Shown: in pieces, positions 19,026 through 28,409 of the stretch
Layout: each line of letters opens with the position of its first letter
Position numbering within the stretch: position 1 is the stretch's first letter
DNA from: Planctomycetota bacterium
GTDB taxonomy: Bacteria; Planctomycetota; Phycisphaerae; Phycisphaerales; UBA5793
Reading direction: 5' to 3'
Assembly: GCA_013112555.1 (NCBI GenBank)
Contig: JABFGK010000002.1
Coordinates: 1,364,001 to 1,428,000, forward strand
DNA length: 64,000 nt
Translations under genes and position numbers: made by a program
Notes under the pieces: model-generated
Databases searched by the model: none
The model's input: the letters and a program-made list of their open reading frames with translations, nothing else
What the model was told of the DNA's origin: nothing

Positions 19026-19721
19026 TTACGGGAACTTCCGCTTTCTTGTCCGTCCTGCCAGCAGCCACATACCCACACCGGCCAGCATGCCGGAGGCCGG
19101 GGTCGGGATCATGAACACCTGATCCTGACGACTGTTGCTTCCCATGACGGCCAGATCTGCCGTCGGCCCGGTCCCGTCAATCGAGGCCAGCCACAGGTTC
19201 GCCCAATCCTGGGCGCTGCCGGCATCACGAATGCGGAAGTCGCCGTCTGCCAGATCGAGGTCGTCGTCATTGACGATTTCCCAGACGGCCAACTGGAACC
19301 CTGCGGCCTCGTCCTGCCCGAACCCGGACGACCAGTGACGCCCGAATAACTCTGCCAACCGATCGGCACGGTCATCGCCCATGCCCGATGTCGGCCAGGG
19401 TGCCTCGGTCGGCTCGATTACATTGAACTCATACTCTGCCCCGTAACTGACGTGCTGGACGAGATCAACGCAGTAGGTTACATACTGCCCTTCGGCCCCG
19501 CCTCCATCGTAATCGCCGCCCAGCCGGGTCCAGTTGAAGTTGCCGGCGACCGTCGTCTGATAAGAGTGGCCGTCATTCGTACTGAACTCGATGTTCCGCC
19601 CGGGGCTGACGCTGTCAAAGCGTGCCTCAATAAGGTCTGCCTGTGCCGATGCGGCACTGATCCCCACGATGGCAGTGGCTGCCAGACTGAGTGATGCTGA
19701 TGTCGTTCGATTATTCTTCAT
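19026..19721 (-). CDS. Secreted protein with PEP-CTERM-like sorting tail (paralogue 2)
   Basis: I start at ATG 19721, which follows a strong GGGGGAG ribosome-binding site by 7 bases; a longer open frame upstream has no protein character. The 231 residues have a signal peptide (ending about ASAQAD), a domain homologous throughout to the neighbour at 18025-18708, and a C-terminal PTPASGM, hydrophobic helix and RTRKRK tail. The two genes are same-strand tandem duplicates. The domain ends in a WEIV plus DGDFRIR segment seen in many planctomycete PEP-CTERM proteins; its function is unknown. Confidence 0.75.
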   Translation of the reverse strand: MKNNRTTSASLSLAATAIVGISAASAQADLIEARFDSVSPGRNIEFSTNDGHSYQTTVAGNFNWTRLGGDYDGGGAEGQYVTYCVDLVQHVSYGAEYEFNVIEPTEAPWPTSGMGDDRADRLAELFGRHWSSGFGQDEAAGFQLAVWEIVNDDDLDLADGDFRIRDAGSAQDWANLWLASIDGTGPTADLAVMGSNSRQDQVFMIPTPASGMLAGVGMWLLAGRTRKRKFP

Positions 19722-20033
19722 TCGTTTTCTCCCCCTGCACGCCCACGCCGGGACGATGACAGACACGCTGAATGCGGGATGACCGCTTTGTGTGTGTACT
19801 GCGAGTGATGTCCCTGTTATGAGACAGGCGCCCCTTCGTTGGCCCCGTCCGGAGAACCGGCTTCTCCGACGGTGCGGGAACAGCACTGCCTCGTCAACCC
19901 ATACGAGTTGACAATTCAGCCGGCTTCGGAGCAAGCGCAGAACAACCGCCCGGCAACTTCGCAAAACGGTTGTAAGGAATGTGGTTTATGACACCGTGGG
20001 TGTGACCGGGCTGCAAGGCCGGTCACCGGTGAA
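19722..20033. promoter_or_regulatory. Leader/promoter region of paralogue 2 and downstream of lysS
   Basis: About 310 bases without a gene. On the minus strand an imperfect hairpin at 19845-19872 (CCGTcCGGAGAA, loop, TTCTCCGACGG) lies about 125 bases before the paralogue 2 start, and a GTCAAC/GTTGAC inverted repeat lies further upstream (about 19900-19920); either could be regulatory. A second hairpin near lysS (GTGACCGG 20002-20009 with CCGGTCAC 20019-20026) may end the lysS transcript, although it lacks a T run. No riboswitch class is recognised. Confidence 0.35.
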
Positions 20034-21560
20034 TCAGGTTTCCGGACGCATGAACGGGAACGGGATGACGTCGCGGATGGTTCGACTGCCGGTCATCAGC
20101 ATGATGATGCGATCCACGCCGAGTCCCAACCCGCCGGCCGGCGGCATACCGACCCGCAGTGCATTGAGGAAGTCCTCATCGAAGGTCCGGTAGGTCTGTT
20201 CCTCCTGGTCGGCCCCCTTGAGTTGCTGGCGGAACTTGGCTTCCTGAACGGCCGGGTCATTGAGTTCCGTATACGCCGTGCCGAGTTCCATGCCGTGAAC
20301 CATCAACTCCCAGCGATCGCACAACGCCGGATTGTCCGGCTTCGGTCGCGTCAACGGCGAGATGGCCGACGGGTAATCCATCACGAAGGTCGGCTGGATC
20401 AACTGCTCTTCTACCGTTGCCTCCCAGACCTGGTTCACCAGGAGCCAGTCGTCCAGCGTGGCAGCGTTCGTCATGCCCAGTTCCGTGGCTCGCTGGCGCA
20501 CACGATCGAAGTCCGTCATTGCAAATCCGTTCGCCTCTTCAAACAGGTCGCCATAGGTCACCTGACGGAAGGGCTCCGCATAGTTCAGAGGCTGGCCGTC
20601 GAACTCGATGATCCCGCTGTCCGGTGCCATCGCCAGCGCCAGGTGTCGCAACATCGACTCGGTCAGCTCGAGCATCGTCAAGTAGTTGCCGAACGCTTCA
20701 TACACTTCGATTGCAGTGAACTCGGGGTTATGCGAACGGTCGACGCCCTCGTTGCGGAAGTTGCGCCCGATTTCATACACCCGATTCATCCCGCCGACGA
20801 GCAGTCGCTTCAGGAACAACTCGGGCGCAATGCGCAGTGACAGATCAAGATCGAGCGCATTCATATGCGTCAGAAACGGGCGTGCTGCTGCCCCGCCGGC
20901 CTGGGTCTGGAGAATCGGCGTTTCAACTTCGAGGAACCCGCGCTCGTTCATAAAGGAGCGCATCATACTGATCAACCGGCTCCGCGCTGCCAGCGTGGCA
21001 CACACCTCGGGATTGACATACATGTCAACATAACGACGCCGATAGCGCAGTTCGGCATCCTGCAACCCCTTGAACTTCTCCGGTGGCAGTGCCAGTGTCT
21101 TGCATGCGATATTAACATCGGACGCCCAGACTGTAATCTCCCCGGTACGAGTCTTCATCACCGGGCCCTCAACCACGAGCAGATCCCCGAGGTCAGCCAG
21201 CCGTGCGATCTCAAACCCGGTATCCGTCTGCACGTCCTTCCGGGAGGCGGCGATCTGAATGTCACCGGTCATATCGCGGAGTTGAAGCCACTGGAGTTTG
21301 CCATTATCACGATGCAGCATCACCCGGCCGGCGATCTGGACGACCGCCCGGTCATCACCCTCTGCATCCTCGACATACTTCGCCCGTGCCTCGGCAATCG
21401 GCTCCAACCCATCAACCCGCTGCCCATATGGATTGACCCCGAGTTCGTCGCGCATCTGCTCGAGCTTGGCGAGTCGATCGGCCAGCAGTTGCGATTCGTA
21501 GCCGGGATCCTGCGTCGGATCGGTCGGGCTTTCGGTCTGATTGTTCGTTTCGGATGTCAT
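20034..21560 (-). CDS. lysS: Lysyl-tRNA synthetase, class II
   Basis: Charges tRNA-Lys with lysine in the cytoplasm. About 508 residues, normal for the family. The N-terminal OB-fold anticodon domain (VVQIAGRVMLHRDNGKLQW) is followed by the class II catalytic core: motif 1 around ARSRLISMMRSFMNERGFLEVETP, motif 2 with FRNEGVDRSHNPEFT, and motif 3 with GLGVDRIIMLMTG. I prefer the ATG at 21560 (MTSETNN), which has AGAGAGGG upstream; an in-frame ATG at 21584 would add eight residues. The matching tRNA-Lys(UUU) is also in this window, at 50999. Confidence 0.96.
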   Translation of the reverse strand: MTSETNNQTESPTDPTQDPGYESQLLADRLAKLEQMRDELGVNPYGQRVDGLEPIAEARAKYVEDAEGDDRAVVQIAGRVMLHRDNGKLQWLQLRDMTGDIQIAASRKDVQTDTGFEIARLADLGDLLVVEGPVMKTRTGEITVWASDVNIACKTLALPPEKFKGLQDAELRYRRRYVDMYVNPEVCATLAARSRLISMMRSFMNERGFLEVETPILQTQAGGAAARPFLTHMNALDLDLSLRIAPELFLKRLLVGGMNRVYEIGRNFRNEGVDRSHNPEFTAIEVYEAFGNYLTMLELTESMLRHLALAMAPDSGIIEFDGQPLNYAEPFRQVTYGDLFEEANGFAMTDFDRVRQRATELGMTNAATLDDWLLVNQVWEATVEEQLIQPTFVMDYPSAISPLTRPKPDNPALCDRWELMVHGMELGTAYTELNDPAVQEAKFRQQLKGADQEEQTYRTFDEDFLNALRVGMPPAGGLGLGVDRIIMLMTGSRTIRDVIPFPFMRPET

Positions 21561-21664
21561 ATTGGGACCCATCCCTCTCTTCATATCCGGTGCGTGATTG
21601 GCTCGCCTCGCACGGGCTCAATCCGATGGTGCTTTGTCGCTCGTTGTGTTGGAAACCGCACAGT

Positions 21665-22969
21665 TTACGCAGGTGAATCGGCGGCGTTGCGAGAATTAGC
21701 GGAGGAGCCGATTTCATCCAACAAAGTCTGGACGCCCTGCTCGAGTTCGGCCGTCAGTTTGGCCGGCGTCTGTTTCTTCTTCGGCCCATCACCCGAGCGA
21801 TCTGCATTCACCTCGATCGGCTCGCCGAACGAAACGATGACCCGCCGGGCAGCCCGGATCGAAGCCGTTTTGACGCCCAGGACATCCTCTTCAAACTTGT
21901 CCAGCGTCTCAGCCAGCCGCTCAATGGTCGGCTTCTCCGTCACATAGTCTCCCGGGTAACTGAAGGCCTGCACGACCAGGAACACATCATCCAGGTCGCG
22001 CGCGATCGCTTCCCGCTCGACAGCCAGCGCCTCCGGTTCGAGGGCAGCCGTGCCATCCTCCGGGTGCTCGATTGCGTTGAGCCGTTCCAGGGAGGCCTGT
22101 CTGACTGCCTTGACGCGCTCCGGGATCGTCGCTCGGGCTTTGGCGGCCTGCTCGTCTGCAGCCTCATCCTTCGGTCCCAACCCGTAGCGCGATTCCAACT
22201 GGCGCAAAATGGAATCAGCCAGATGCTCGATACGCGGCGGCAGCGGGCCGGTGGACGACGAACCGAGGTACTCGATCTCCTTGAGTGAGAGGATGCCCTC
22301 CGCAAAGCGGTAGATGCGGGTCGCCAGATCACAGTCCCGACGCGGCCTCCAGAGTATCTTTTCCTCCAGCTGATCCATCACATGCAGCAGTGCCGGCATC
22401 GGGTCTTCAACATACTGATACTTGATCCCGCAGGGCACGCACACAATCGGGCGGTCGGCCTTCCGTGACGCCGTAATCGCAATGGCTGCGGCCCCTTCAC
22501 GGAACGGGGTGACCCGATCGTTCTGGTGGTAGACCTCGCCCTCGGGAAACACGACCAGCGGGAATGCCTTGTCCTGCAGAATCTCGATCGCTGTCCGAAA
22601 TGCCTGCCGATCCGCCCCCTCACGATCAATGGAAAAGCAGCCGTGGACGCGCAAGGACCAGCGCCCGATCACCCCTTGCGCGGCAAACACCTGCCAGGCA
22701 CTCATGAAGTAGAACGGCCAGCGCAACTGATCCGCAGCCTCGTACATGGCATAGGCATCGGCATGACCCGGGTGATTCGGCGTGATCATGACACCGCGGC
22801 CCTCATGGACAACGGTCGCCAGCCGATCGAGATGACGCACCTCGATTTCAGCAACCCGCTGCTCGTTCCATTGCTTGCGCAGACGGATCGGGCGCAGCAG
22901 TTTCACCCAGAAGGGGCTGAGCCTGGCCTCCCATCGCCCCGGCCTCGGGCTAAGCGGGTATCGATTCAT
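21665..22969 (-). CDS. PlsC-like 1-acylglycerol-phosphate acyltransferase family protein
   Basis: A membrane-associated acyltransferase of the PlsC/LPLAT fold. The 434-residue protein has the catalytic HxxxxD box in NHPGHADAYA (about residues 60-70) and the substrate motif FPEGEVYHQND (about 140-150). It is longer than typical PlsC (about 250): the C-terminal 200 residues form a charged, helical extension that ends near the stop. The enzyme could transfer acyl chains to lysophosphatidate or to another lipid; the substrate is not deducible. The stop of the Bax-inhibitor-like gene lies 26 bases upstream, so the two may be co-transcribed. Confidence 0.85.
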   Translation of the reverse strand: MNRYPLSPRPGRWEARLSPFWVKLLRPIRLRKQWNEQRVAEIEVRHLDRLATVVHEGRGVMITPNHPGHADAYAMYEAADQLRWPFYFMSAWQVFAAQGVIGRWSLRVHGCFSIDREGADRQAFRTAIEILQDKAFPLVVFPEGEVYHQNDRVTPFREGAAAIAITASRKADRPIVCVPCGIKYQYVEDPMPALLHVMDQLEEKILWRPRRDCDLATRIYRFAEGILSLKEIEYLGSSSTGPLPPRIEHLADSILRQLESRYGLGPKDEAADEQAAKARATIPERVKAVRQASLERLNAIEHPEDGTAALEPEALAVEREAIARDLDDVFLVVQAFSYPGDYVTEKPTIERLAETLDKFEEDVLGVKTASIRAARRVIVSFGEPIEVNADRSGDGPKKKQTPAKLTAELEQGVQTLLDEIGSSANSRNAADSPA

Positions 22970-22995
22970 CGTGTTGCATCATTCTTCGGCACGAT

Positions 22996-23799
22996 CTAGT
23001 CGCTGCCGCGAATCTTGGAAAGCAATCGCAGGATTTCGATGTAGAGCCAGACGAGCGTGATCATCAGGCCGAACGCAGCGTACCACTCCATGTATCTCGG
23101 CGCCCCACGTTTGGCACCTTCCTCGATGAAGTCGAAGTCGAGCACGAGATTCAGTGCGGCAATGATGCATACGACGACGCTGAATCCGATGCCGATCGGG
23201 CCACCCGAGTGGATGTATGGCAAGTGGACCCCGAACATGCCCATGATGAACGAGGTGAGATACAGCAGCCCGATCCCGCCGGTCGCGGCAAAGACGCCGA
23301 GTTTGAAGTTCTCCGTTGCTTTGATGAGGCGGCTGATATAAGCCAGCAGCAAGGCAATGGCGACACAGAAGGTCAAGCCCACTGCTTGCAGGGCGATCCC
23401 GGGATACCGCGCCTCGAACATCGCCGACAGCCCGCCGAGGAACAGCCCCTCGAGCCCGGCATAGAGCGGGGCTGTGAACATCGCCCACTTCTTATTGCCG
23501 AAGATCGTGATGAGCGCCATCACCAGACCGCCAATCAGCCCGCCGATCATCCATGGCATCATGGCTTTGAAGCCGGCTGCCGGCTCGGTGTACTGCATGA
23601 ACTTGTTCCAGGTGAACCCGGCAGCGAAAAACGCGATGGCCAGCAGGATGAGTGTCTTATGGGCGGTCCCGTAGATTGTCATGGCCCGGTAGGCCGGGGG
23701 TGCCTGAGCCTCGCCGCCACCAGCCTGGTTGGCTGCCAGATATCCCTCCAGGTTTTCAAAAGTGCCTGCATTCAAAGCAGGGTTGGCTGTCCGCATCAT
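22996..23799 (-). CDS. Bax inhibitor-1/YccA family membrane protein
   Basis: A multi-pass membrane protein of the BI-1 superfamily, whose members act as pH-sensitive calcium leak channels or regulate membrane proteolysis in other bacteria. The 267 residues start with the family-typical MRTANPALN; I chose the ATG at 23799 because AAGGAGA lies 9-14 bases upstream. Seven hydrophobic segments follow, with ARYPGIALQAVGLTF, NLVLDFDFIEEG and YMEWYAAFGLMITLVWLYIE near the end, all typical of the family. Function in this organism is unknown. Confidence 0.88.
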   Translation of the reverse strand: MMRTANPALNAGTFENLEGYLAANQAGGGEAQAPPAYRAMTIYGTAHKTLILLAIAFFAAGFTWNKFMQYTEPAAGFKAMMPWMIGGLIGGLVMALITIFGNKKWAMFTAPLYAGLEGLFLGGLSAMFEARYPGIALQAVGLTFCVAIALLLAYISRLIKATENFKLGVFAATGGIGLLYLTSFIMGMFGVHLPYIHSGGPIGIGFSVVVCIIAALNLVLDFDFIEEGAKRGAPRYMEWYAAFGLMITLVWLYIEILRLLSKIRGSD

Positions 23800-23946
23800 G
23801 TCTGAGGTCTCCTTGAGATCCACACAGCGAGCCGGTGTGGCGAATCGGTCCCTGAATCGGCCTGATGATGCTATACCGAGGTTCCCGTCGGAAGGTTCGA
23901 TTGACCGACGCCGACGGGGGGGTGCGGTCCCCGATTGCCCGTCTGA

Positions 23947-24513
23947 TCAGTCCACGTGATCCTCGATCAGGTGCGCGAGTCCTTTGTCAGCCTGGAGTTT
24001 CCGGAGGGCTTCGATCACGTTCCGAGGCACGATCGTGTGGAGGTGATCCACACTGCCGCCGAGTGCTGCAATCTGTTTGATCAGATTCGAACTCGTGTAG
24101 GCGTACTCCTGGCTCGTCATGATGAAGACGGTTTCGAGGTCGGCCACCGTCCGGTTCGTCATGGCGAGTTGGCACTCGTAGGCCAGATCGGTGATATTCC
24201 GGATGCCGCGCAGGATGACTCGGGCGTTCTTGGCTCGGGCAAAGTCGACGGTCAGGCCGTCATAGGTCTCGACGCTGACGGACCCGCCGTCGGGCTGGCC
24301 GGCCACCATCTCGTCAACGAGTTCCGTGACCATGCACTTGCGCTCCGCCAGCCCGAAGACCTCGCGTTTCCCGATGTTGCGGCCGATGGCAATGATGAGG
24401 TCATCGAAAATGACCCGGCCTCGTTTGATCACGTCGAGGTGGCCGAGCGTGATGGGATCAAACGATCCGGTGTAAATGGCACGATGGTTTGGTCGGGTGG
24501 TAGTGGTGGTCAT
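23947..24513 (-). CDS. coaD: Phosphopantetheine adenylyltransferase
   Basis: Catalyses the fourth step of coenzyme A synthesis, joining 4'-phosphopantetheine and ATP to dephospho-CoA. The 188-residue product has the nucleotidyltransferase motif YTGSFDPITLGHLDVI near the N-terminus, RGIRNITDLAYE in the middle and EYAYTSSNLIKQIAALGG as the second signature. ATG at 24513 is the likely start; the frame also opens at a TTG at 24534. No clear ribosome-binding site precedes it. CoA is a substrate of the Kor enzymes, but nothing links the genes transcriptionally. Confidence 0.95.
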   Translation of the reverse strand: MTTTTTRPNHRAIYTGSFDPITLGHLDVIKRGRVIFDDLIIAIGRNIGKREVFGLAERKCMVTELVDEMVAGQPDGGSVSVETYDGLTVDFARAKNARVILRGIRNITDLAYECQLAMTNRTVADLETVFIMTSQEYAYTSSNLIKQIAALGGSVDHLHTIVPRNVIEALRKLQADKGLAHLIEDHVD

Positions 24514-24749
24514 GGGGGGAAGGATAGCCCGCAAAACAGGAAACCGGGTGGATCAGCATGCACATCCAGCCCTGGGCCGGACTCATGCCTAGTCTGTTGG
24601 CCAAATGGCCACCGTCCCATAACTCAGGTGTATGGCATGATAGCAGATTCTCGACAGTATTTGCCTATATGACCCCCTTTGAATAGCATTGGTAGCCGAA
24701 TTGCGCAGAAAAAACGCACAAACCGGCATCAGAAGCCGAAGAGTACAGT

Positions 24750-26057
24750 ATGCTCCTCCAATTCCGCATCAAGAACGTCCTGTCCTATCGCGATGAGACC
24801 GTGCTGAACATGGTTGCGGGCTCTCGTGCGAAGATGTCTGATGAGGAGGCTGCGCGGAATACGCACCGGGTTGAACTGGCAGGCTCAAAGCCGATCCGTG
24901 TCTTGAAGAGTGCGGTGCTGTTTGGTGCGAACGCGTCCGGCAAAAGCAATGTGATTTCGGCTTTCAAGCGAATGCGTGACTTAGTGGTTGATAGCGCCAC
25001 TCGCATTGAGCCAAATGAGAAACTTCCCATTGTCCCATTCCTGTTAGACAGTGAGACTCCACACACCCCAAGTGAGTTTGAGGTTCAGGTGGTTATTGAT
25101 GGGGTGCGATATCAATACGGTTTCATGGCGGACCGCGATGCGATACTGGCTGAGTGGCTGTACGCCTGGCCGAAGGGGAGTAGGCAACTGTGGTTTGAGC
25201 GGTTTGTCAACTCAGTTGACCCTGATGAATGGAAGTATGGCGCGCTTGTGCCAGACTCATCGTCGTTGAAGGAGATCTCGAAGAAGACAAGAGAGAATGT
25301 CCTCTTCCTTGCGGCGGCAGCTCAGTGGAATCACGAGCACTTGGGAAGAGTGTGGTCGTGGTTCGATCAATCTCTGCCGTTGAAGGCTCTAAACTCAGGT
25401 CCTGGATTGGATCAGCAAATTGCGCTTCGCCTTGTCGATGATATTGAGTTTCGCAATTTCGTAATTGGCTGTCTCCAAAAGGCAGACTGCGGAATACTGG
25501 AGATCATGGCCGAGAAACTCCCCGTCGATGAGGCGAGATTCCAATTTCCTCCGGACATGCCGACCGAGTTGAAGCGCAAGTTTCTGCAGTCCCTTACCGA
25601 TCAGGGATTGGTTGACGTGCAGATACGGCATACGGCTGCAAACGAGCAGGGATATGCTGATCTCGATTTTGGGCAGGAATCTGATGGAACGAAGAAACTA
25701 CTCATACTTCTTGGCACATGGTACGACGTGGTTTTATGCGGGAGAGTTATGCTCGTTGATGAGTTGAGCGCCAGCATGCATCCACTCCTGACTCGCATGC
25801 TGATTTCCATGTTTCACGGCGAACTTAGCACGCAATCCGGATCGCAGATCATACTCACCACGCACGACACGACACTGCTCGATCAGGAGTTGTTCGGGCG
25901 AGATCAAATCTGGTTCACCGAGAAAGACAGCAGTGGTGCCACATCGCTTGTCTCGCTCTATGATTACAGACCAAGAAAGAATGAGGCACTGCAACGCGGA
26001 TACCTGTCGGGGCGTTATGGCGGGATTCCAATACTGGAAGGATTTGATCCCGCATGA
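24750..26057 (+). CDS. RloA-like AAA ATPase, probable defence-module ATPase
   Basis: The 435-residue protein is an OLD/AAA15-type SMC-like ATPase. It has FRIKNVLSYRDE at the N-terminus, Walker A GANASGKS at residues 59-66, a signature-like SDGTKKLL region, Walker B VMLVDELSASMHP, and the switch His in ILTTHDTTLLDQEL. Family members pair with RloB, Toprim or other effector proteins in phage-defence modules. It overlaps the following rloB-like gene by ATGA. Codon use and base composition (more A/T in third positions) differ from the housekeeping genes on either side, which fits horizontal acquisition. Start is ATG 24750 with a GAAGAG site upstream. The ATPase itself looks intact. Confidence 0.85.
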   Translation: MLLQFRIKNVLSYRDETVLNMVAGSRAKMSDEEAARNTHRVELAGSKPIRVLKSAVLFGANASGKSNVISAFKRMRDLVVDSATRIEPNEKLPIVPFLLDSETPHTPSEFEVQVVIDGVRYQYGFMADRDAILAEWLYAWPKGSRQLWFERFVNSVDPDEWKYGALVPDSSSLKEISKKTRENVLFLAAAAQWNHEHLGRVWSWFDQSLPLKALNSGPGLDQQIALRLVDDIEFRNFVIGCLQKADCGILEIMAEKLPVDEARFQFPPDMPTELKRKFLQSLTDQGLVDVQIRHTAANEQGYADLDFGQESDGTKKLLILLGTWYDVVLCGRVMLVDELSASMHPLLTRMLISMFHGELSTQSGSQIILTTHDTTLLDQELFGRDQIWFTEKDSSGATSLVSLYDYRPRKNEALQRGYLSGRYGGIPILEGFDPA

Positions 26058-26470
26058 GCCCAAAGGGCGCCCAGAGCAGTCGCATACGCGACAGCAATAA
26101 GGCACGCGCACAACATGCCTTGACACGCAAGGCTGGCAAGAAACCTGCTAGGCCGGTCATACTCATTGTCTGTGAAGGAAGAAAAACAGAGCCAATGTAT
26201 TTTGGTACATTGAGAAGGCAGTTGGGGCTACCGTCGCGTCAAATCAGAGTACGCTCGTGTAAAGGGCAGACGGATCCATTGCAGGTCGTGCTACTCGCTC
26301 ATAGGGAACAACACAACGCAGAATCCAGTGCCACGCAGGCATCGTATGACGAAATCTGGTGCGTGTTTGATGTGGAGCAGCCGGAGCAATCTCCTCATTT
26401 GCCGTCCGCCATAGAGCGGGCGGCAAGTCATCGGTACCAGTTAGCCATATCAAACCCCTGGTTTGAATAG
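26054..26470 (+). pseudogene. RloB-like gene, 5' part (interrupted by an insertion sequence)
   Basis: RloB-like proteins are the usual partners of RloA ATPases. The 138 codons left show a basic N-terminus, then VILIVCEGRKTEPMYF and IWCVFDVEQP, the Toprim-like Glu and acidic-pair positions of the family, and AISNPWFE where the family has a conserved NP.FE.W..LHF segment. The frame stops at TAG 26468-26470, exactly where the insertion sequence begins. The missing half continues after the element at 27974 in the right frame, so removal of the element and one target copy would restore a protein of about 231 residues. Confidence 0.85.
26463..26469. repeat. Target-site duplication, left copy (TTGAATA)
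   Basis: TTGAATA directly left of the insertion sequence, matched by TTGAATA at 27972-27978 directly right of it. Joining at one copy restores the reading NPWFEYWLILHF in the rloB-like gene. Confidence 0.85.
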
Positions 26471-27971
26471 TCGCCCCTGAATAATTCGATTTGATCGGTG
26501 AATCCAGGTTGAAAGTGGCTTCGGGATGTGGCATACTTTGCAGGATATTGTAGGGATACGTTCCGAAACCTTGCAAATTCGGAGTCACGGATGAAGCCCC
26601 AAGCCCAGCCTGATGATGAGCTGTTCCTGTTCCAATCTCATTTCGATCAACTGCTCAATCCGACCCATCCGCTGATCAAGTTATCGAAGCAGGTCGACTG
26701 GGATCACTTCGATCAATCGTTCGGCGAGTTCTTCTGTGAGTCGGTGGGTGCCCCGGCCAAGGCCACGCGTTTGATGGTCGGCCTGATCTACCTCAAACAC
26801 GCGTTCAACGAATCGGACGAGTCGGTCGTCGAGCGCTGGGTGGAGAACCCGTACTGGCAGTATTTCTGCGGATACACGCACTTGCAGCACGAGTGTCCGA
26901 TTCATCCCACGACGATGACCAAATGGCGAAATCGTGTGGGTGAAGCGAAACTTAATGAGTTGTTGAAACAGACCATCGAGGTGGCGGTGAAACACCATCG
27001 ATTGAGCGAACGTGAGTTGACCCATGTGAACGTGGACACGACGGTGCAGGAAAAGAACATCACGCACCCGACCGACTCGAAGCTGTTGTACCGGTCGATC
27101 TGAAGCTGGTTCGGGCCGCCAAGGGACGCGATATCGTGCTGCGCCAGTCGTATGTTCGAGTGGGCAAACGGGCTGCGGTAAAGGCCGGTCGATACGCGCA
27201 CGCGAAGCAGTTCAAGCGAATGCGTCGGTCGTTGCGTCAACTCCGGACGTACGTGGGGCGTTTGGTCCGTGACATCGAACGCAAAGCACCGCCATCGAGC
27301 CGAGATGAAGAGTTGTCGATGTTGCTGGGACGGTGTCAACGGTTGATCGATCAACGACCGAGCGACTCGAACAAGTTATATTCGCTGCACGAGCCGGAGG
27401 TGTGCTGCATCAGCAAGGGCAAGCGCACAGGCGCTATGAGTTTGGTCAGAAGGTGGCCTTGGCGACGACGAATCGAGGGAACTGGTTCGTGGCGGCCATG
27501 TTGTGCGAAGGGAACCCGTACGATGGTCATACGCTGAATGCGACCTTATGTCGTGTCGAATCAAACACTGGCGTTGCGCTGACTGATGCGTATGTTGACA
27601 AGGGATATCGGGGTCACGATTACGAAGGCGAGGCGGCGGTACACATTGCCGGCCGTGGAAGCAAGCGGGCGACGCGAGTTCAACGGAAGCGTCGCAAGCG
27701 ACGCAGTGCGATCGAACCGAAGATTGGGCACGCGAAATCGGAGAGTCGTCTGGGACGTTGCTACCTCAAGGGCCTGGCCGGGGATGCAATCAACGTGGTG
27801 CTGGCGGCGGCGGGAGCGAACTTCCGCAAGCTGCTTCGGCTCTTGCGATGCGCACGTGGCGTCGAACAGACGTTCCAGCTCAACTTCGCCTGGCTCTGGC
27901 ACCTATTGCGTTGGCCAAACCATCACCCGCGGTTCAAAATCGCCTGATCGGCGGTGTTTTTCAGGGTCGAC
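26470..27971 (+). mobile_element. IS5-type insertion sequence (about 1.5 kb) inside the rloB-like gene
   Basis: A complete element bounded by terminal inverted repeats. The left end reads GTCGCCCCTGAATAA from 26470; the right end, on the other strand from 27971, reads GTCGACCCTGAAAAA. Outside both ends is the 7-bp duplication TTGAATA. It carries one transposase gene in the direction of rloB, broken by two frameshifts. The transposase resembles IS5-family proteins of the IS1478 type. Near-perfect target repeats and good inverted repeats suggest a fairly recent insertion. Confidence 0.88.
26591..27947 (+). pseudogene. IS5-family DDE transposase (two frameshifts)
   Basis: The start ATG 26591 follows GGAG by about 6 bases. 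The first frame runs to 27103 and contains LMVGLIYLKHAFNESDE, VERWVENPYWQYFCG and the first catalytic Asp in HVNVDTTVQ. Homology then moves to a second frame (DLKLVRAAKGRD.., QSYVRVGKRAAVKAGRYAHA) near 27095, and to a third near 27420 (YEFGQKVALATTNRGNWFV, second Asp in DAYVDKGYRG, catalytic Glu in AIEPKIGHAKSE). Each shift is what a one-base deletion would give. All DDE residues are present, so the gene decayed recently, needs recoding, or contains sequence errors. Confidence 0.85.
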
Positions 27972-28258
27972 TTGAATACTGGTTGATACTGCACTTCGTC
28001 AGGCATGCTTCGGGCTTTATTGCTTCCAGTGCAGCAGAAGACAAGTTGAGAGAATCAGTCCCGGAGTACTCGAAAGGGTATGACATCATACATGATTCAC
28101 TGGAGTCTGATTGGCAGGATCGGATTACTCAGGCGGTCAGTTGGGAGAGAGATGTCAGACGTACCCAGCACTTGGGCAGCAATGACGTCACGCAATGCAA
28201 CCCGAGCAGTGATGTCGCCCGTCTCGTTGAGCAGCTGCTGAATCTAAGCAAGCAGTAG
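27972..28258 (+). pseudogene. RloB-like gene, 3' part
   Basis: Begins at the right target copy (TTGAATA 27972-27978) and reads EYWLILHFVRHASGF on to a stop at 28256-28258, about 94 codons. EYWLILHF is the second half of the conserved RloB segment whose first half (NPWFE) ends the left fragment. The rest is a charged, helical C-terminus ending in LLNLSKQ. It has no start signal of its own and is probably not translated now. Confidence 0.82.
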
Positions 28259-28279
28259 AGCCTGCCACCCCACCGCTCG

Positions 28280-28327
28280 GCGCACGACAACGGGCGCGCC
28301 TCGGAGTTTCCCCCAAGCCCCGCGCCC
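28280..28327. repeat. 48-bp direct repeat, copy 1
   Basis: Identical over 48 bases to 30648-30695. It begins GCGCACGACAACGGGCGCGC and ends AAGCCCCGCGCCC. Internal arms GGGCGC (from 28292) and GCGCCC (to 28327) can form a hairpin. The two copies flank the beta-helix gene. Confidence 0.85.
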
Positions 28328-28409
28328 ACCCATCACTGCCAGCTCGATCCACCGCTGCCACTCTCGTGGTTTCTCGCTGGTTGCTTGGGCAAGCATCGAT
28401 ATGCAACGA

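Noticed and set aside
19722-19960. c-di-GMP riboswitch before a PEP-CTERM-like gene
   Set aside because: A hairpin is present, but the conserved riboswitch core and receptor sequences are not.
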